The notes below the pieces were generated by a model that did no database searches, was not told where the DNA came from, and worked only from the letters and a program-made list of their open reading frames with translations. This document shows, piece by piece, positions 1 through 7,804 of a stretch of 55,312 bases of DNA. Each line of letters begins with the position of its first letter. The first letter of the stretch is position 1. Origin of the DNA: Dyella psychrodurans. GTDB lineage: Bacteria > Pseudomonadota > Gammaproteobacteria > Xanthomonadales > Rhodanobacteraceae. The position numbers and the translations under genes were made by a program. The DNA lies in assembly GCF_003363265.1 (NCBI RefSeq), contig NZ_QRBF01000012.1, positions 1 through 55,312 of the forward strand. Reading direction: 5' to 3'.

Positions 1-629
1 GGGCTTCCTGCCCTGGCGAAAAGGGATCGGCATCCATGCCGATCCCCCTGCGGGCCTTGTCGTCCCCAGCTCACTCACCGCCTACGGGGCCCGGGGCGCG
101 CGATGCGCGCACTTTTCAAAAGAGCAAAAACCAAGAGCAAGGCGAAGGAGCGAAAAGCGAGAACGCCGTGCACCGCTGCGTACGCGCTCTTCCGGCGCTA
201 GCGCCGGCACCGAGGGCGTGCAAAGCGCGCTGCTCTGGCTCCTGCTCTTGATCTTGACCTTGGGGCCCCTAGGACCCGGCGGAGGGATGGAGGATCAGCC
301 CGTAGGGTGGCTGGCAGGGATGCCAGCCAGTTTTTCGTCAGGGCAGGATGCCCTGTCGAAAAACCCCGCAATCCCTCCGCGCACTTTGCGGGCGAAGCCC
401 GCAAAGCGGGTACTCGGGGCTGCCCTTCTCTTTGGTTATCTTTCTCTTGGGCAAGCAAGAGAAAGTGACTCGGCCGCTGGCAAGCGGTCGAAACGCCCGC
501 CGCGTAGGCGAGCAATCTGGCGTTAACGCACAGGCGCAGCTAAAAGCCAAAGTCACTGGGTCCCGGCTTTCGCCGGGACGACGACCATGAAGCGTGGCGC
601 AAGCAATGAAGCGATCATCGCTGTACGTC
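1..629. other. Gene-free, hairpin-rich intergenic region
   Basis: No convincing gene is visible. The stretch carries several strong inverted repeats. A 9-bp stem (308-316 with 321-329) is followed directly by a 15-bp stem with one mismatch (330-345 with 349-364) and a perfect 10-bp stem (384-393 with 397-406, loop GAA). The short open frames here have no ribosome-binding site and read through the hairpins, so I treat them as chance. Confidence 0.6.
507..597 (+). repeat. Dispersed intergenic repeat, plus-strand copy
   Basis: This segment contains the words CGAAACGCCCGCCGCG, GGCGAGCAA and CACTGGGTCCCGGCTTTCG. The same words occur in inverted orientation at the other end of the window (55044-55312). 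The last part is itself an inverted repeat (CCCGGCTTTCGCCGGG). It behaves like a REP-type extragenic family; no transposase is nearby. Confidence 0.75.
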
Positions 630-1397
630 TCACTCGCCTGCCGATGCCGCAACCATCGTTGCGTGCCAGCGTGAAACATTCACCCCCTTAATAAGTAGCC
701 ATAACGCCAACACCACTGCAGATACAAACATCGGCAAGAGAAGCAAGTCCGACGCGTAAGATGGCATCAACAGCATGGCGAAATTCTTGACGATGAACCC
801 CGCGCCAGCGATCACCATCAGCACCCCGAGAATCCTCGGCAAAAAAGTCGATCTGATGACCAGATATCCACGAATGACAATAGCCGAACCATAGAAGGCC
901 ATGAATATCTCCCCGCCATAGCCATACAGCTTGAGCATCAGCAACGCCACAGCATCACGCTGACCGACAGAGAAAACTTTCAGAAGGCTATCGTCACCGA
1001 GCACGACCGGCGCCGCTGCATAGAAGAATTCCGCCATGGCATACGTGGCGGTCGCTATCACCCCGAACAACGCCATCAGCAACGCGATCTGGCGGTGAAC
1101 CGGCCTCAGCAACACATAGAACAGAAGCGTCAAGGCGATGTCGCACAACGCTTCAACCAGGTAACCCGCAAAGCCGAGGCGAAACAGCTCGCCATGGGAA
1201 GTGATGTTCTTTGCGGTAGCCGCCGCATCGGAAAATTCGATCATCTTCGCGGGAACATAAAGTTCGCCGAAGATCCCGGCCAGCATGGAGACCACTAACA
1301 AGGCTCCAGCGATACGCGCATAGATCTGTATGGAGAGTACCGGCCCGAAAGCAGCCCGGCGGCTCGAGGCTGTATGGACTCCGGCATTCAAGGGCAT
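630..1397 (-). CDS. DUF4386-type integral membrane protein
   Basis: 255 residues, about six hydrophobic segments (near 25-45, 75-98, 104-128, 145-170, 178-205 and 215-238), so an inner-membrane protein. The pattern of an N-terminal ARIAG stretch followed by helices matches DUF4386 proteins as I know them; the biochemical role of that family is unknown. The ATG at 1397 has GAGGA just upstream, although with very short spacing, so a start at a later Met is possible. It is transcribed divergently from the micro-protein pair at 1721-1939. No partner gene suggests a pathway. Confidence 0.7.
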   Translation of the reverse strand: MPLNAGVHTASSRRAAFGPVLSIQIYARIAGALLVVSMLAGIFGELYVPAKMIEFSDAAATAKNITSHGELFRLGFAGYLVEALCDIALTLLFYVLLRPVHRQIALLMALFGVIATATYAMAEFFYAAAPVVLGDDSLLKVFSVGQRDAVALLMLKLYGYGGEIFMAFYGSAIVIRGYLVIRSTFLPRILGVLMVIAGAGFIVKNFAMLLMPSYASDLLLLPMFVSAVVLALWLLIKGVNVSRWHATMVAASAGE

Positions 1398-1463
1398 TTC
1401 CTCATGATGGCGAGCCGCCTACCGAGCCAATTTGTCCTCGAAATCATAAACACTTTTGGCTTG

Positions 1464-1490
1464 TGCATGGCGGAGCAGCTCCGCCATGCA
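1464..1490. repeat. 13-bp perfect palindrome between divergent genes
   Basis: TGCATGGCGGAGC and its exact reverse complement are separated by a single A. The element lies in the divergent intergenic region, about 70 bp upstream of the DUF4386 gene start. There is no T-run on either side, so an operator or cruciform fits better than a terminator. Confidence 0.6.
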
Positions 1491-1547
1491 AGCACATAGG
1501 AAATCGCGCAGAATTTTCCAGCCGATTGGCTCGAAACTTGCCCTTCG

Positions 1548-1593
1548 CTGTCCGTGTGTTGTCCGGACAACGCGGACAGCCGTCCGCGGACAG
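1548..1593 (+). promoter_or_regulatory. Candidate enhancer-binding sites upstream of a sigma-54 promoter
   Basis: A cluster of TGTCC/GGACA half-sites: CTGTCCG (1548-1554), the perfect palindrome TTGTCCGGACAA (1559-1570), CGGACAG (1573-1579) and the palindrome GTCCGCGGAC (1582-1591). It lies roughly 70-110 bp upstream of the -24/-12 element at 1660, the usual place for an NtrC-type activator to bind. The activator is not encoded in this window. Confidence 0.55.
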
Positions 1594-1659
1594 TTTCTGC
1601 CATTGGGCACCATGACGGGAAATGGCTTTGGAGTGCGGTTTCCCAAGGAAATCGCCGCT

Positions 1660-1674
1660 TGGCACGAGCCTTGC
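1660..1674 (+). promoter_or_regulatory. Sigma-54 (-24/-12) promoter
   Basis: TGGCACG, four bases, then TTGC: the GG (1661-1662) and GC (1673-1674) dinucleotides are separated by exactly 10 bases, as in the RpoN consensus (TGGCACG-N4-TTGCW). Transcription would start near 1686, leaving a leader of about 35 nt before the ATG at 1721. It drives the twin micro-protein genes. Confidence 0.8.
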
Positions 1675-1720
1675 TCGATATATCTCGAAAGCCTCATCAC
1701 CCAACTCACGGAGAACCGCC

Positions 1721-1807
1721 ATGAAATTCGAGACTGTCATGTTGCATAGCTTCTTCGCTGCCTGCCTGGTGATTTGCGTAACGGCCCTCAGCGCCATGCT
1801 CGCCTGA
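1721..1807 (+). CDS. 28-residue hydrophobic micro-protein, first of a tandem pair
   Basis: The ATG is preceded by GGAGAA with 5-6 nt spacing. The peptide begins MKFET and continues with a hydrophobic helix containing FAACLVICV, ending in AMLA, so it is probably a single-pass inner-membrane peptide with two to four charged residues at the N terminus. A near copy follows 45 bp later with the same spacing and Shine-Dalgarno sequence. It lies about 35 nt downstream of a predicted sigma-54 start. I do not recognise the family; a membrane stress peptide, a regulator of a membrane complex or a type-I-toxin-like peptide are all possible. Confidence 0.75.
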   Translation: MKFETVMLHSFFAACLVICVTALSAMLA

Positions 1808-1852
1808 ACCACCTGCTCCGGCACTTCATTCACCTGCTTTCGGAGAATCGCC

Positions 1853-1939
1853 ATGAAATTCGAAACTGCGATACTGCATAGCCTGTTCGCTGCTTGCCTG
1901 GTGATCTGCGTTGCGACCCTCGGTGCCATGCTGGCCTGA
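1853..1939 (+). CDS. 28-residue hydrophobic micro-protein, second of a tandem pair
   Basis: This is a paralogue of the peptide at 1721: same length, same MKFET start, same AACLVICV core and the same AMLA end, with conservative changes elsewhere (F to L, S to G). It has its own GGAGAA ribosome-binding site (1841-1846). The duplication covers the Shine-Dalgarno region as well as the ORF. With the upstream sigma-54 promoter this forms a two-gene operon. Function unknown; the conservation of length and of the N-terminal charged residues argues against a chance ORF. Confidence 0.75.
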   Translation: MKFETAILHSLFAACLVICVATLGAMLA

Positions 1940-2010
1940 GTGATTTACGGCAACAGGGGAATGCCCGAGAGAAGCGCTCTCGGCTTTACCAGGGGTTTAA
2001 TCGCAACGTT

Positions 2011-2769
2011 TTAATGCTCGACGACCGCCGCATCAAACGGTACGCGCCAACGAGGCTCAATACGTGCGTCGGGCGTACGTCGGCCGAGTGCGATGACCAA
2101 AGGTATGACCGCGCCTCTCGGCAGTTTCAAAAGCCGTGCCACTTTCCTGGCATGGAACCCTTCCATCGGGCAGCTATCCAACCCCTTGGCTGCCGCCGCA
2201 AGCAGCAGCGTCTGCGCAGCAAAGAGGCTATTGCGCGCCATCCAGTGACGCGTGCATGAATGCCCGAGGGGCAGCAGCATCCATATCGGATCGATCCAGG
2301 ATGCCAGCGCCATAAGCGGTGTCCAGAGCGGCAACTCTCCGATATAACCGAAGCGTCGCAGCGTTTTCAGATGCGCGCGGTGATACGTCTTCGATGCCTC
2401 GCTCAATGCCGGACAGCTCTCGACGTGTTTCGCCAAGCCATCGAGCGAACGCTTGCGCGAGATGCTGCTCGCGACCACCACGATCAACGCCGAAGCGTTT
2501 GCCGCGGCGCGCTGGTTATGACATGCCGCCGCTACCTCGCCTTTTAGCGACGGGTCTTTGATCCAGTGAAACCGATACGGCTGCAGATTGTTGCTCGACG
2601 GCGCAAGCTGCGCCTCCGCCAGCACCGCGCGGACGTCCTCGTCGGCTACGGGACTTCCATCGAAATCACGCACAGCCCGGCGATACGCATTGATGGCACG
2701 GAAGACAACCCAGGCTGCGGCCGTCGATTCGGTCGCGGGAGCCGGCGCTTTGGCAAGCAGGGTGTCCAT
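2011..2769 (-). CDS. Nitroreductase-family protein
   Basis: 252 residues. The N-terminal half has the flavin-binding signature of the nitroreductase fold (RRAVRDFDGSPVADEDV, then APSSNNLQPY around residues 57-66), and the C-terminal part has the usual AAQTLLLAAAAKGLDSCPMEG helix/loop near 183-203. The protein should bind FMN and use NAD(P)H to reduce nitro or quinone substrates in the cytoplasm; the substrate is unknown. It is divergent from the TetR gene at 2823, with a palindromic operator between them, so it is probably that regulator's target. Confidence 0.85.
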   Translation of the reverse strand: MDTLLAKAPAPATESTAAAWVVFRAINAYRRAVRDFDGSPVADEDVRAVLAEAQLAPSSNNLQPYRFHWIKDPSLKGEVAAACHNQRAAANASALIVVVASSISRKRSLDGLAKHVESCPALSEASKTYHRAHLKTLRRFGYIGELPLWTPLMALASWIDPIWMLLPLGHSCTRHWMARNSLFAAQTLLLAAAAKGLDSCPMEGFHARKVARLLKLPRGAVIPLVIALGRRTPDARIEPRWRVPFDAAVVEH

Positions 2770-2785
2770 GCCGTAAATAATGTAA

Positions 2786-2804
2786 GCTAAAGCTTGGCTT
2801 TAGC
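2786..2804. promoter_or_regulatory. TetR-type operator between nitroreductase and its regulator
   Basis: GCTAAAGC and GCTTTAGC form a perfect 8-bp inverted repeat with a 3-bp spacer. It sits 17 bp from the nitroreductase start and 19 bp from the regulator start, where binding would block both promoters. The assignment to the adjacent TetR protein is inference from position. Confidence 0.65.
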
Positions 2805-2822
2805 AACTTGCATTGCAAGCCC

Positions 2823-3470
2823 ATGCCAAAACCCAAAGTCACACCGCGCAAACGCCCGCTGCAAGCCCGTTCCACTGCCACCGTGGATGCCATCCTTCAG
2901 GCTGCGACTTACATTTTGGTGAAGGATGGATGGGAGCGTTTCACCACCAACCGGGTCGCCGAGCGGGCGGGCGTGAACATCGCCTCGCTCTACCAGTACT
3001 TTCCCAACAAGGAATCCATCGTCGTCGAATTGCAGCGCCGGCATGTGGAGAAGGCACGCCCGGACGCCATGGTCGCGTTACGGGCCAAAGACAGTTTGCG
3101 CAGCCTGCTTACCGCGTTGATTCAAGCCAGCATCGACGAGCACAGCACGGCGCCCGCATTGCATCGCGTATTTGCCGAAGAGCTACCACGGTCGGCGCGA
3201 CACACAGACCCCGCGAGGGAGGTACAGGTGCGTGCGCAACTGAAAGAGTTAGTGCGCCCTTTCGCGCGCAATGTCCCTGACCTCGATTTGGCCGTGTTCG
3301 TATTGCGCACCGCAGGACATGCGATTGTCCATGAAGCTGCCAGCGAACGCCCTGAACTGCTTGCACATCCAGGGTTGGTCGATGAAATCGTATGGCTGAT
3401 GGAACGCTACCTGCACCGGCCTTCGCCGCGCGTGGCGGCAAAAGCACGCAAACGCGAAACACGTTTCTAA
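2823..3470 (+). CDS. TetR/AcrR-family transcriptional regulator
   Basis: 215 residues from the ATG at 2823; an in-frame TTG five codons upstream is possible but less likely. The N-terminal helix-turn-helix is clear: RSTATVDAILQAA, then FTTNRVAERAGVNIASLYQYFPNKESIV at about residues 41-68. The C-terminal ligand domain is generic. A short Arg/Lys-rich N-terminal extension (KPKVTPRKRPL) precedes the first helix. It most likely represses the divergent nitroreductase gene through the operator at 2786-2804 and may autoregulate. Confidence 0.9.
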   Translation: MPKPKVTPRKRPLQARSTATVDAILQAATYILVKDGWERFTTNRVAERAGVNIASLYQYFPNKESIVVELQRRHVEKARPDAMVALRAKDSLRSLLTALIQASIDEHSTAPALHRVFAEELPRSARHTDPAREVQVRAQLKELVRPFARNVPDLDLAVFVLRTAGHAIVHEAASERPELLAHPGLVDEIVWLMERYLHRPSPRVAAKARKRETRF

Positions 3471-3575
3471 TTCCTGACCTTCATAAAGGCGTGCCATTCG
3501 CGTCCTGGCCGGGCTACCCACAGCCGTTTGTTTTGGGCAAGAATGCACCACCAGCATCAAGCTTAGGGGAGCGCC

Positions 3576-4316
3576 ATGTTGTCGTCCATTGCACGGATCG
3601 CAGTCGCACTGTTGGCTTTCGGCTGGCTGGGAGCGGCTCAGGGACAAGCAGCAGCGCAGACACCGCCGTCGAACAGCGATGGCATTGACCAGGCGGTGCA
3701 GGATCAGCTTCTGCAAGAGGCTGTCGACCAGATCAAGGCGGGATCGTTTGCCGACGCCATCAACGGGCCGCTCGCGCAAATCATCCACACGTACGAGACA
3801 GCGTACGGGCACAGCAAGAAGCGCATCTACTGCGCGGAATCGACGACGGAAGTGATGCTGTACCTGGCCACCGCCGCGCAAAACCACCAGGAAGCGCAAG
3901 TGCTGGCCAAGCCTACGTGGGCGCTTGCCTATTACGTGCGCGGCTACGCCTATGGCTCGCTCGGGAGAACCGCCGATGCCGAAGCGAGCCTGAAGCAGGC
4001 ACTGCAACTGTCGCCGTCCAATTCGCAGTTTCTATCGGAATTGGGCAATGCCTACGAACACGAAAAAGATTGGCCCCAGGCGCTGAAGACTTTCCAGGAT
4101 GCCGATACCGCCGCCAGCGTTGCAGCCCGCAACGAGATCAAGGTACCGCTACGCTGCCGCGCGCTGCGCGGACAGGGATACGTCTACGTGGAATTGCACC
4201 AGCTCGACGATGCGACCAAGGCATACCAGCAATGCCTCGCCATCCAGCCCGGCGACCCGGCGTCGCTGCGGGAACTTGGTTATGTCCAGGGGCTGCGCGA
4301 CAAGGGCGCGAAGTGA
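3576..4316 (+). CDS. Exported tetratricopeptide-repeat protein
   Basis: 246 residues starting after AGGGGAG. Residues 1-27 form a signal peptide (hydrophobic ALLAFGWLGAA, cleavage likely near AQG-QAAA). The mature part holds at least three TPR units from about residue 115 to 235 (AYYVRGYAYGSLGRTADAE, LSELGNAYEHEKDWPQA, GQGYVYVELHQLDDATKAY). Such proteins act as periplasmic scaffolds; the partner is not apparent from the neighbours. The gene stands alone between the TetR gene and the convergent minus-strand pair. Confidence 0.8.
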   Translation: MLSSIARIAVALLAFGWLGAAQGQAAAQTPPSNSDGIDQAVQDQLLQEAVDQIKAGSFADAINGPLAQIIHTYETAYGHSKKRIYCAESTTEVMLYLATAAQNHQEAQVLAKPTWALAYYVRGYAYGSLGRTADAEASLKQALQLSPSNSQFLSELGNAYEHEKDWPQALKTFQDADTAASVAARNEIKVPLRCRALRGQGYVYVELHQLDDATKAYQQCLAIQPGDPASLRELGYVQGLRDKGAK

Positions 4317-4374
4317 CTCCCTGACTTTACGCGGGGACGGCGCCCGAGCGACGCCAGTCCCTCACGATGACTGA

Positions 4375-4623
4375 TTACCGCCCGATCGGCCGGTGCCGCT
4401 GCTGCCGGTGCTTCTCGCGTTCTTCCAGCAACATCGGCATCAACTCCTCGATGTATTGCCTGGCGTGCCCGCGCGTATGCAGCTGGTGAAAGCGCAGGTG
4501 CGCCTTGTCTCGCCCAACCAGCGCCGTGTGTGCCTTCCTCAATATGTGCAGAAAGCCCATCAAACTCGTGCCGTCGCGCAAAGGTTCGTTGTCGCGCGGA
4601 TCAGGGGAAGATGCCTCAGTCAT
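4375..4623 (-). CDS. Small hypothetical protein, coupled to phosphoesterase
   Basis: 82 residues, strongly charged, rich in His, Arg and Glu (helical EELMPMLLEEREKHRQQRH region near the C terminus). No signal peptide or membrane segment. Its ATG overlaps the stop codon of the upstream phosphoesterase gene (ATGA), implying translational coupling and a shared transcript. I do not recognise the family. Confidence 0.6.
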   Translation of the reverse strand: MTEASSPDPRDNEPLRDGTSLMGFLHILRKAHTALVGRDKAHLRFHQLHTRGHARQYIEELMPMLLEEREKHRQQRHRPIGR

Positions 4624-5867
4624 GATCCGATCTCCTGCGGGCAGTCCGTACGGCAGGTCGTTGTGATCAGCGAAAGCAGATCGTTCGCGTTGCGGTCGCG
4701 ATCGGTCATCGGCGGGTGACCAAACAAGCGCTCGACGGTAGCAAGCACCGAGCTATGGTCATAGACCGTGTGATCGACTTGTCCCCGCGCCACCCACGGC
4801 GACACCACGATGGCCGGAACGCGCACGCCAAACACATCGAACCGGAAGCCATTCGTATTGAGCGTGGCAGCCGCGCCATCGTTCGGAGGAACCGCGCTAC
4901 CGGGTTTCACTGAGTCGTAGAAGCCGCCATGCTCGTCGTAGAGGATCACGAGCAGGCTGCTTTCCCACAGCGTCGATGTGCGGATCGCGTTGTACACGCG
5001 TGCCGCAAGTTGGTTGCCACCGCCCAGACCGTCCATCGGATGATGCGAGCTTCCGCCCGCGAACGTGTCGTGCACGATGTCGCCGTAGCCCGGCTCGATG
5101 AAGGTGTAGCGAGCGGTGTAGCCCGCATTGAGATCGTCTTCGAAATGCGACAGGTCGTCGACGTCGAAAAAGCTGATGCCCTTCAGCGAAGAAACCTGCG
5201 GCACGTGCCCGAACAGCGAACCCGTGTTGTCTTGATAGAGACGGTAGTTGCCCTCGCCCAGCGCGTCGAAGATCGAACCCTTCGGATAGGAGAAGCCATC
5301 GACCATGGACCATTCGTCCATTTCGGCGGACGTCGGCGAGTGATCAAGTCCAGCGGATGATGCGCCGTGCAGGAAGTACCGATTCGGCCACGTCGGACCA
5401 GGTAGCGAGGAGTGCCAGCCATCGCAAAGCACGAACTCACTGGCCAATTGGTATAGCGCAGGCGCCTGCGTGCGGGCGTCGATGCCCTGCATGATCTTGC
5501 CTACGTCGACCGCCGGTGGTGGTGTGCCTTCCGACTGGGTCGTCGCGTAATTGGAGGCGAAGCCCGAGTTGTCGATCGGCGGGTAAGCCTCACCCGCCTG
5601 AAAGTGTACGCCCGCACCGCAAAGCTGTTCGAGCACATCCGTGAACTCATGCCCGGGATCGGTGGGCATCTGGTCGGGCGCGCCCATGCCGAATGGGTAG
5701 GCGGCACCGTTGTAGACGTTCGTGTTGCCGGACGTGGCAGCGACAATCCCCGATATGCCCGACAGCGCGAACAGGTGATCGAACGATCGGTTCTCCAGCA
5801 TCAACACGAAGACATGTTGGATTCGGGTCTGGACTGGCGCAGATGCAGTCGCTGGGTCTGCACTCAT
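4620..5867 (-). CDS. PF04185-family phosphoesterase (phospholipase C/acid phosphatase-like)
   Basis: 415 residues. The family signatures are intact: MLENRSFDH at about 23-31 (metal-binding Glu/Asn), GPTWPNR near 161-167, YDEHGGFYD near 316-324 and a DHSS motif near 376. These proteins are metal-dependent phosphoesterases cleaving phospholipids or phosphate monoesters. Unlike many homologues there is no Tat signal: the protein begins MSADPATASAPVQTRIQH and looks cytoplasmic, or exported without a classical signal. AGGGGG precedes the ATG. It overlaps the 82-residue gene downstream. Confidence 0.85.
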   Translation of the reverse strand: MSADPATASAPVQTRIQHVFVLMLENRSFDHLFALSGISGIVAATSGNTNVYNGAAYPFGMGAPDQMPTDPGHEFTDVLEQLCGAGVHFQAGEAYPPIDNSGFASNYATTQSEGTPPPAVDVGKIMQGIDARTQAPALYQLASEFVLCDGWHSSLPGPTWPNRYFLHGASSAGLDHSPTSAEMDEWSMVDGFSYPKGSIFDALGEGNYRLYQDNTGSLFGHVPQVSSLKGISFFDVDDLSHFEDDLNAGYTARYTFIEPGYGDIVHDTFAGGSSHHPMDGLGGGNQLAARVYNAIRTSTLWESSLLVILYDEHGGFYDSVKPGSAVPPNDGAAATLNTNGFRFDVFGVRVPAIVVSPWVARGQVDHTVYDHSSVLATVERLFGHPPMTDRDRNANDLLSLITTTCRTDCPQEIGS

Positions 5868-5954
5868 GGAGCCCCCTTCAGTCGTTGCGAACCGTAAGGA
5901 AGGATGCGGTTAAACCAACTACCCCCGCCCCATCTACCTGCGAGCAGTTTAGCG

Positions 5955-6518
5955 TCATTGCGCCGGCGTCATGGCTACCCGTAGAAGAACCGGGCGATAG
6001 TGCGCCAACCCCGGCACATCCAAATTCGGAATCTTGGCCTCGTCGTCCCAGCGGCGAAGCTGGACCGCCGTGCCGGCGTTAGGCAATGCCTCAAAGGCCG
6101 CGACTTCCTCGTCGCTCATGGGACCGCCCTGGATGTGCAGGCTTTCCATGGAAGCCGGTGACAGCTGCGCGATGTAGGTGGGATCGGTGGCGCACAGATA
6201 ACGCTTGGCGGCGACGTGCAGGCGCACCGTTTCGGTGACGTCTTCGCCAAACAACCTGGCCAGATACGCTGCGGCGACTTCTTCGTGAGCGCCATCCACG
6301 CCATGTTGCGCGATGTCCTCAGGCAGGCCATGCAGTACGTGCCCCACATCGTGCAGCAGCGCAGCCGCTATCGTCGATGGACTGGCGTGAGACCGTTCGG
6401 CGAAATGCGCGCACTGCAAACAGTGTTCAAGCACGGAAACGGGCTCGCCAAAATAAGCTTGCTCTCCTTGCGCCGATAGCAGATCCAGCAACTCGTCGAC
6501 ATTTTTGGCGTACGCCAT
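5955..6518 (-). CDS. HD-domain oxygenase of the PhnZ family
   Basis: 187 residues from the ATG at 6518. The PhnZ-type active-site set is visible: Tyr22 and Glu25 in YFGEPVSVLEH, His32, His56-Asp57 in LLHDVGH, His78, His101 in LHVAAKRYL and Asp158/159. In PhnZ these residues hold a mixed-valent di-iron centre that cleaves the C-P bond of 2-amino-1-hydroxyethylphosphonate. The usual partner, the Fe(II)/2-oxoglutarate hydroxylase PhnY, is absent nearby, and the upstream neighbour is a sulfotransferase. The exact substrate is therefore open (PhnZ, TmpB or related). Confidence 0.85.
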   Translation of the reverse strand: MAYAKNVDELLDLLSAQGEQAYFGEPVSVLEHCLQCAHFAERSHASPSTIAAALLHDVGHVLHGLPEDIAQHGVDGAHEEVAAAYLARLFGEDVTETVRLHVAAKRYLCATDPTYIAQLSPASMESLHIQGGPMSDEEVAAFEALPNAGTAVQLRRWDDEAKIPNLDVPGLAHYRPVLLRVAMTPAQ

Positions 6519-6678
6519 GATCGTGCCCCGTGTCGAATCGCGTTCGACCGATTGAAAACGGACAGTTAATGAGCCCTGGATTGCGGAAAGTGTGCGGCTG
6601 CCTAGACGACTGGATGCCCTTGTATAAAACGCGACGCACAACAACCGTTCGACGCGAGTCCGCCCTCGCCCGGATGAT

Positions 6679-7725
6679 TCACGAAAGATGCCGAAGCAGC
6701 TCCATGCCAGGCGCGCAAGCCGACTCGAGTCGCACCCTCTCATCGGCAGGCAGATTCACCCACTTCGGCGGGTTCTTCCGCACGCGCCCCGCCGCCTGCG
6801 CGAGCCACGCAGGATCGTCCAGGCCGGGGGCCATGAAACGGACGATGCGCTGGAGTTCAGCCTGCGGCGCATCGAGCATCGACTCGTAGCGCACGTGGAG
6901 AACACGCTCGGCAGGTACCTTCTCCAACAGTTTCAAACCCACGGTGATCATCTCGGACCACGCCAGGCCGATCGGCGCGATCGGCAATTCGAAACGCTGG
7001 AACACGTCGACGTCGAAGCTCTCGGGCACGAGCCCGCGCCACGCCGGCGGCAAGTCCTGCGGTGCCTGATACGTCGGCGAGAGATACGGGGCCGAGCCGA
7101 ACCTCCGCTTGAACAGAGTGCCGATCATGCCCATCCGCATCGGCGCAAACCGGCTCGCCGAAACCGCGAATTCTCGACCGTCGCGAAAAACGTGGATGAA
7201 CTTCGCATCGGGAAAAAAGTGCGACAAGGGATGGACGAGACCGAGCGAAGCGCCCGAACGCTCGCACCAGAACCGGCGGCCAAGGCGCGTACACAACCAC
7301 TGGAAAACCCGAAGGTACTGCCGGTGAACCCGGTCTTCCGGCAGCGGCCGCACGAAGACGCCCAGCTCCTCGTGCAACCCGTCGGGGTCTTCGGTGAGCG
7401 TCGGAAGCGTCATCGCCAACAGCGGTGGAATGCCCGTCTCGCGAAAACGCAACGCAGAGGCCAGCGGGTAGCGAAACTCGTCAATGGCCAGGCCGCGCTC
7501 CATCAAGCGAAGCCAGGCCGTATGACGAGGGCGCGGCTCGCTCAACACGGACCAGAAGTTCGGGCCGTCGACGGGATCTTTCTGGAAGCCAAGCGGATGC
7601 AGCGCGTTGAACAGCTCAGAGAGACTCAGCACGTCCGGATGCAGCGAGAGCAAATCGGAAAGCATCGTCGAGCCGGAACGGCCCGTGCTGACGATGAAGA
7701 GAGGTGTTTGGGACGATCCTGTCAT
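6679..7725 (-). CDS. PAPS-dependent sulfotransferase family protein
   Basis: 348 residues. The 5'-phosphosulfate-binding loop STGRSGSTML is at about residues 13-22, and the 3'-phosphate motif VFRDGREFAVSASRF lies near 180-194. These define the sulfotransferase fold, which moves sulfate from PAPS to a carbohydrate, lipid or small molecule. There is no signal peptide, so it should act in the cytoplasm. The acceptor is unknown; the adjacent methyltransferase gene in the same direction (7805-8527) hints at tailoring of a surface or secondary metabolite, but this is inference. Confidence 0.85.
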   Translation of the reverse strand: MTGSSQTPLFIVSTGRSGSTMLSDLLSLHPDVLSLSELFNALHPLGFQKDPVDGPNFWSVLSEPRPRHTAWLRLMERGLAIDEFRYPLASALRFRETGIPPLLAMTLPTLTEDPDGLHEELGVFVRPLPEDRVHRQYLRVFQWLCTRLGRRFWCERSGASLGLVHPLSHFFPDAKFIHVFRDGREFAVSASRFAPMRMGMIGTLFKRRFGSAPYLSPTYQAPQDLPPAWRGLVPESFDVDVFQRFELPIAPIGLAWSEMITVGLKLLEKVPAERVLHVRYESMLDAPQAELQRIVRFMAPGLDDPAWLAQAAGRVRKNPPKWVNLPADERVRLESACAPGMELLRHLS

Positions 7726-7804
7726 GATGGAACGTCAGTCTACTCGTGGATGGCGATAGCAACGATCGGTACCCGCGACAAGCTCCAACACCCTCGACAA
7801 CCGG

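Noticed and set aside
1-526. Short open frames in the left hairpin-rich region
   Set aside because: They cross strong hairpins, lack ribosome-binding sites and are open on both strands, as is common in GC-rich repeats.
1444-1929. 161-codon minus-strand frame over the micro-protein pair
   Set aside because: Its internal repeat (VTQITRQAA twice) is only the antisense image of the duplicated plus-strand peptides.
3249-4007. 252-codon minus-strand frame over the TetR and TPR genes
   Set aside because: It spans two real genes of the other strand and an intergenic gap, has no ribosome-binding site and no domain.
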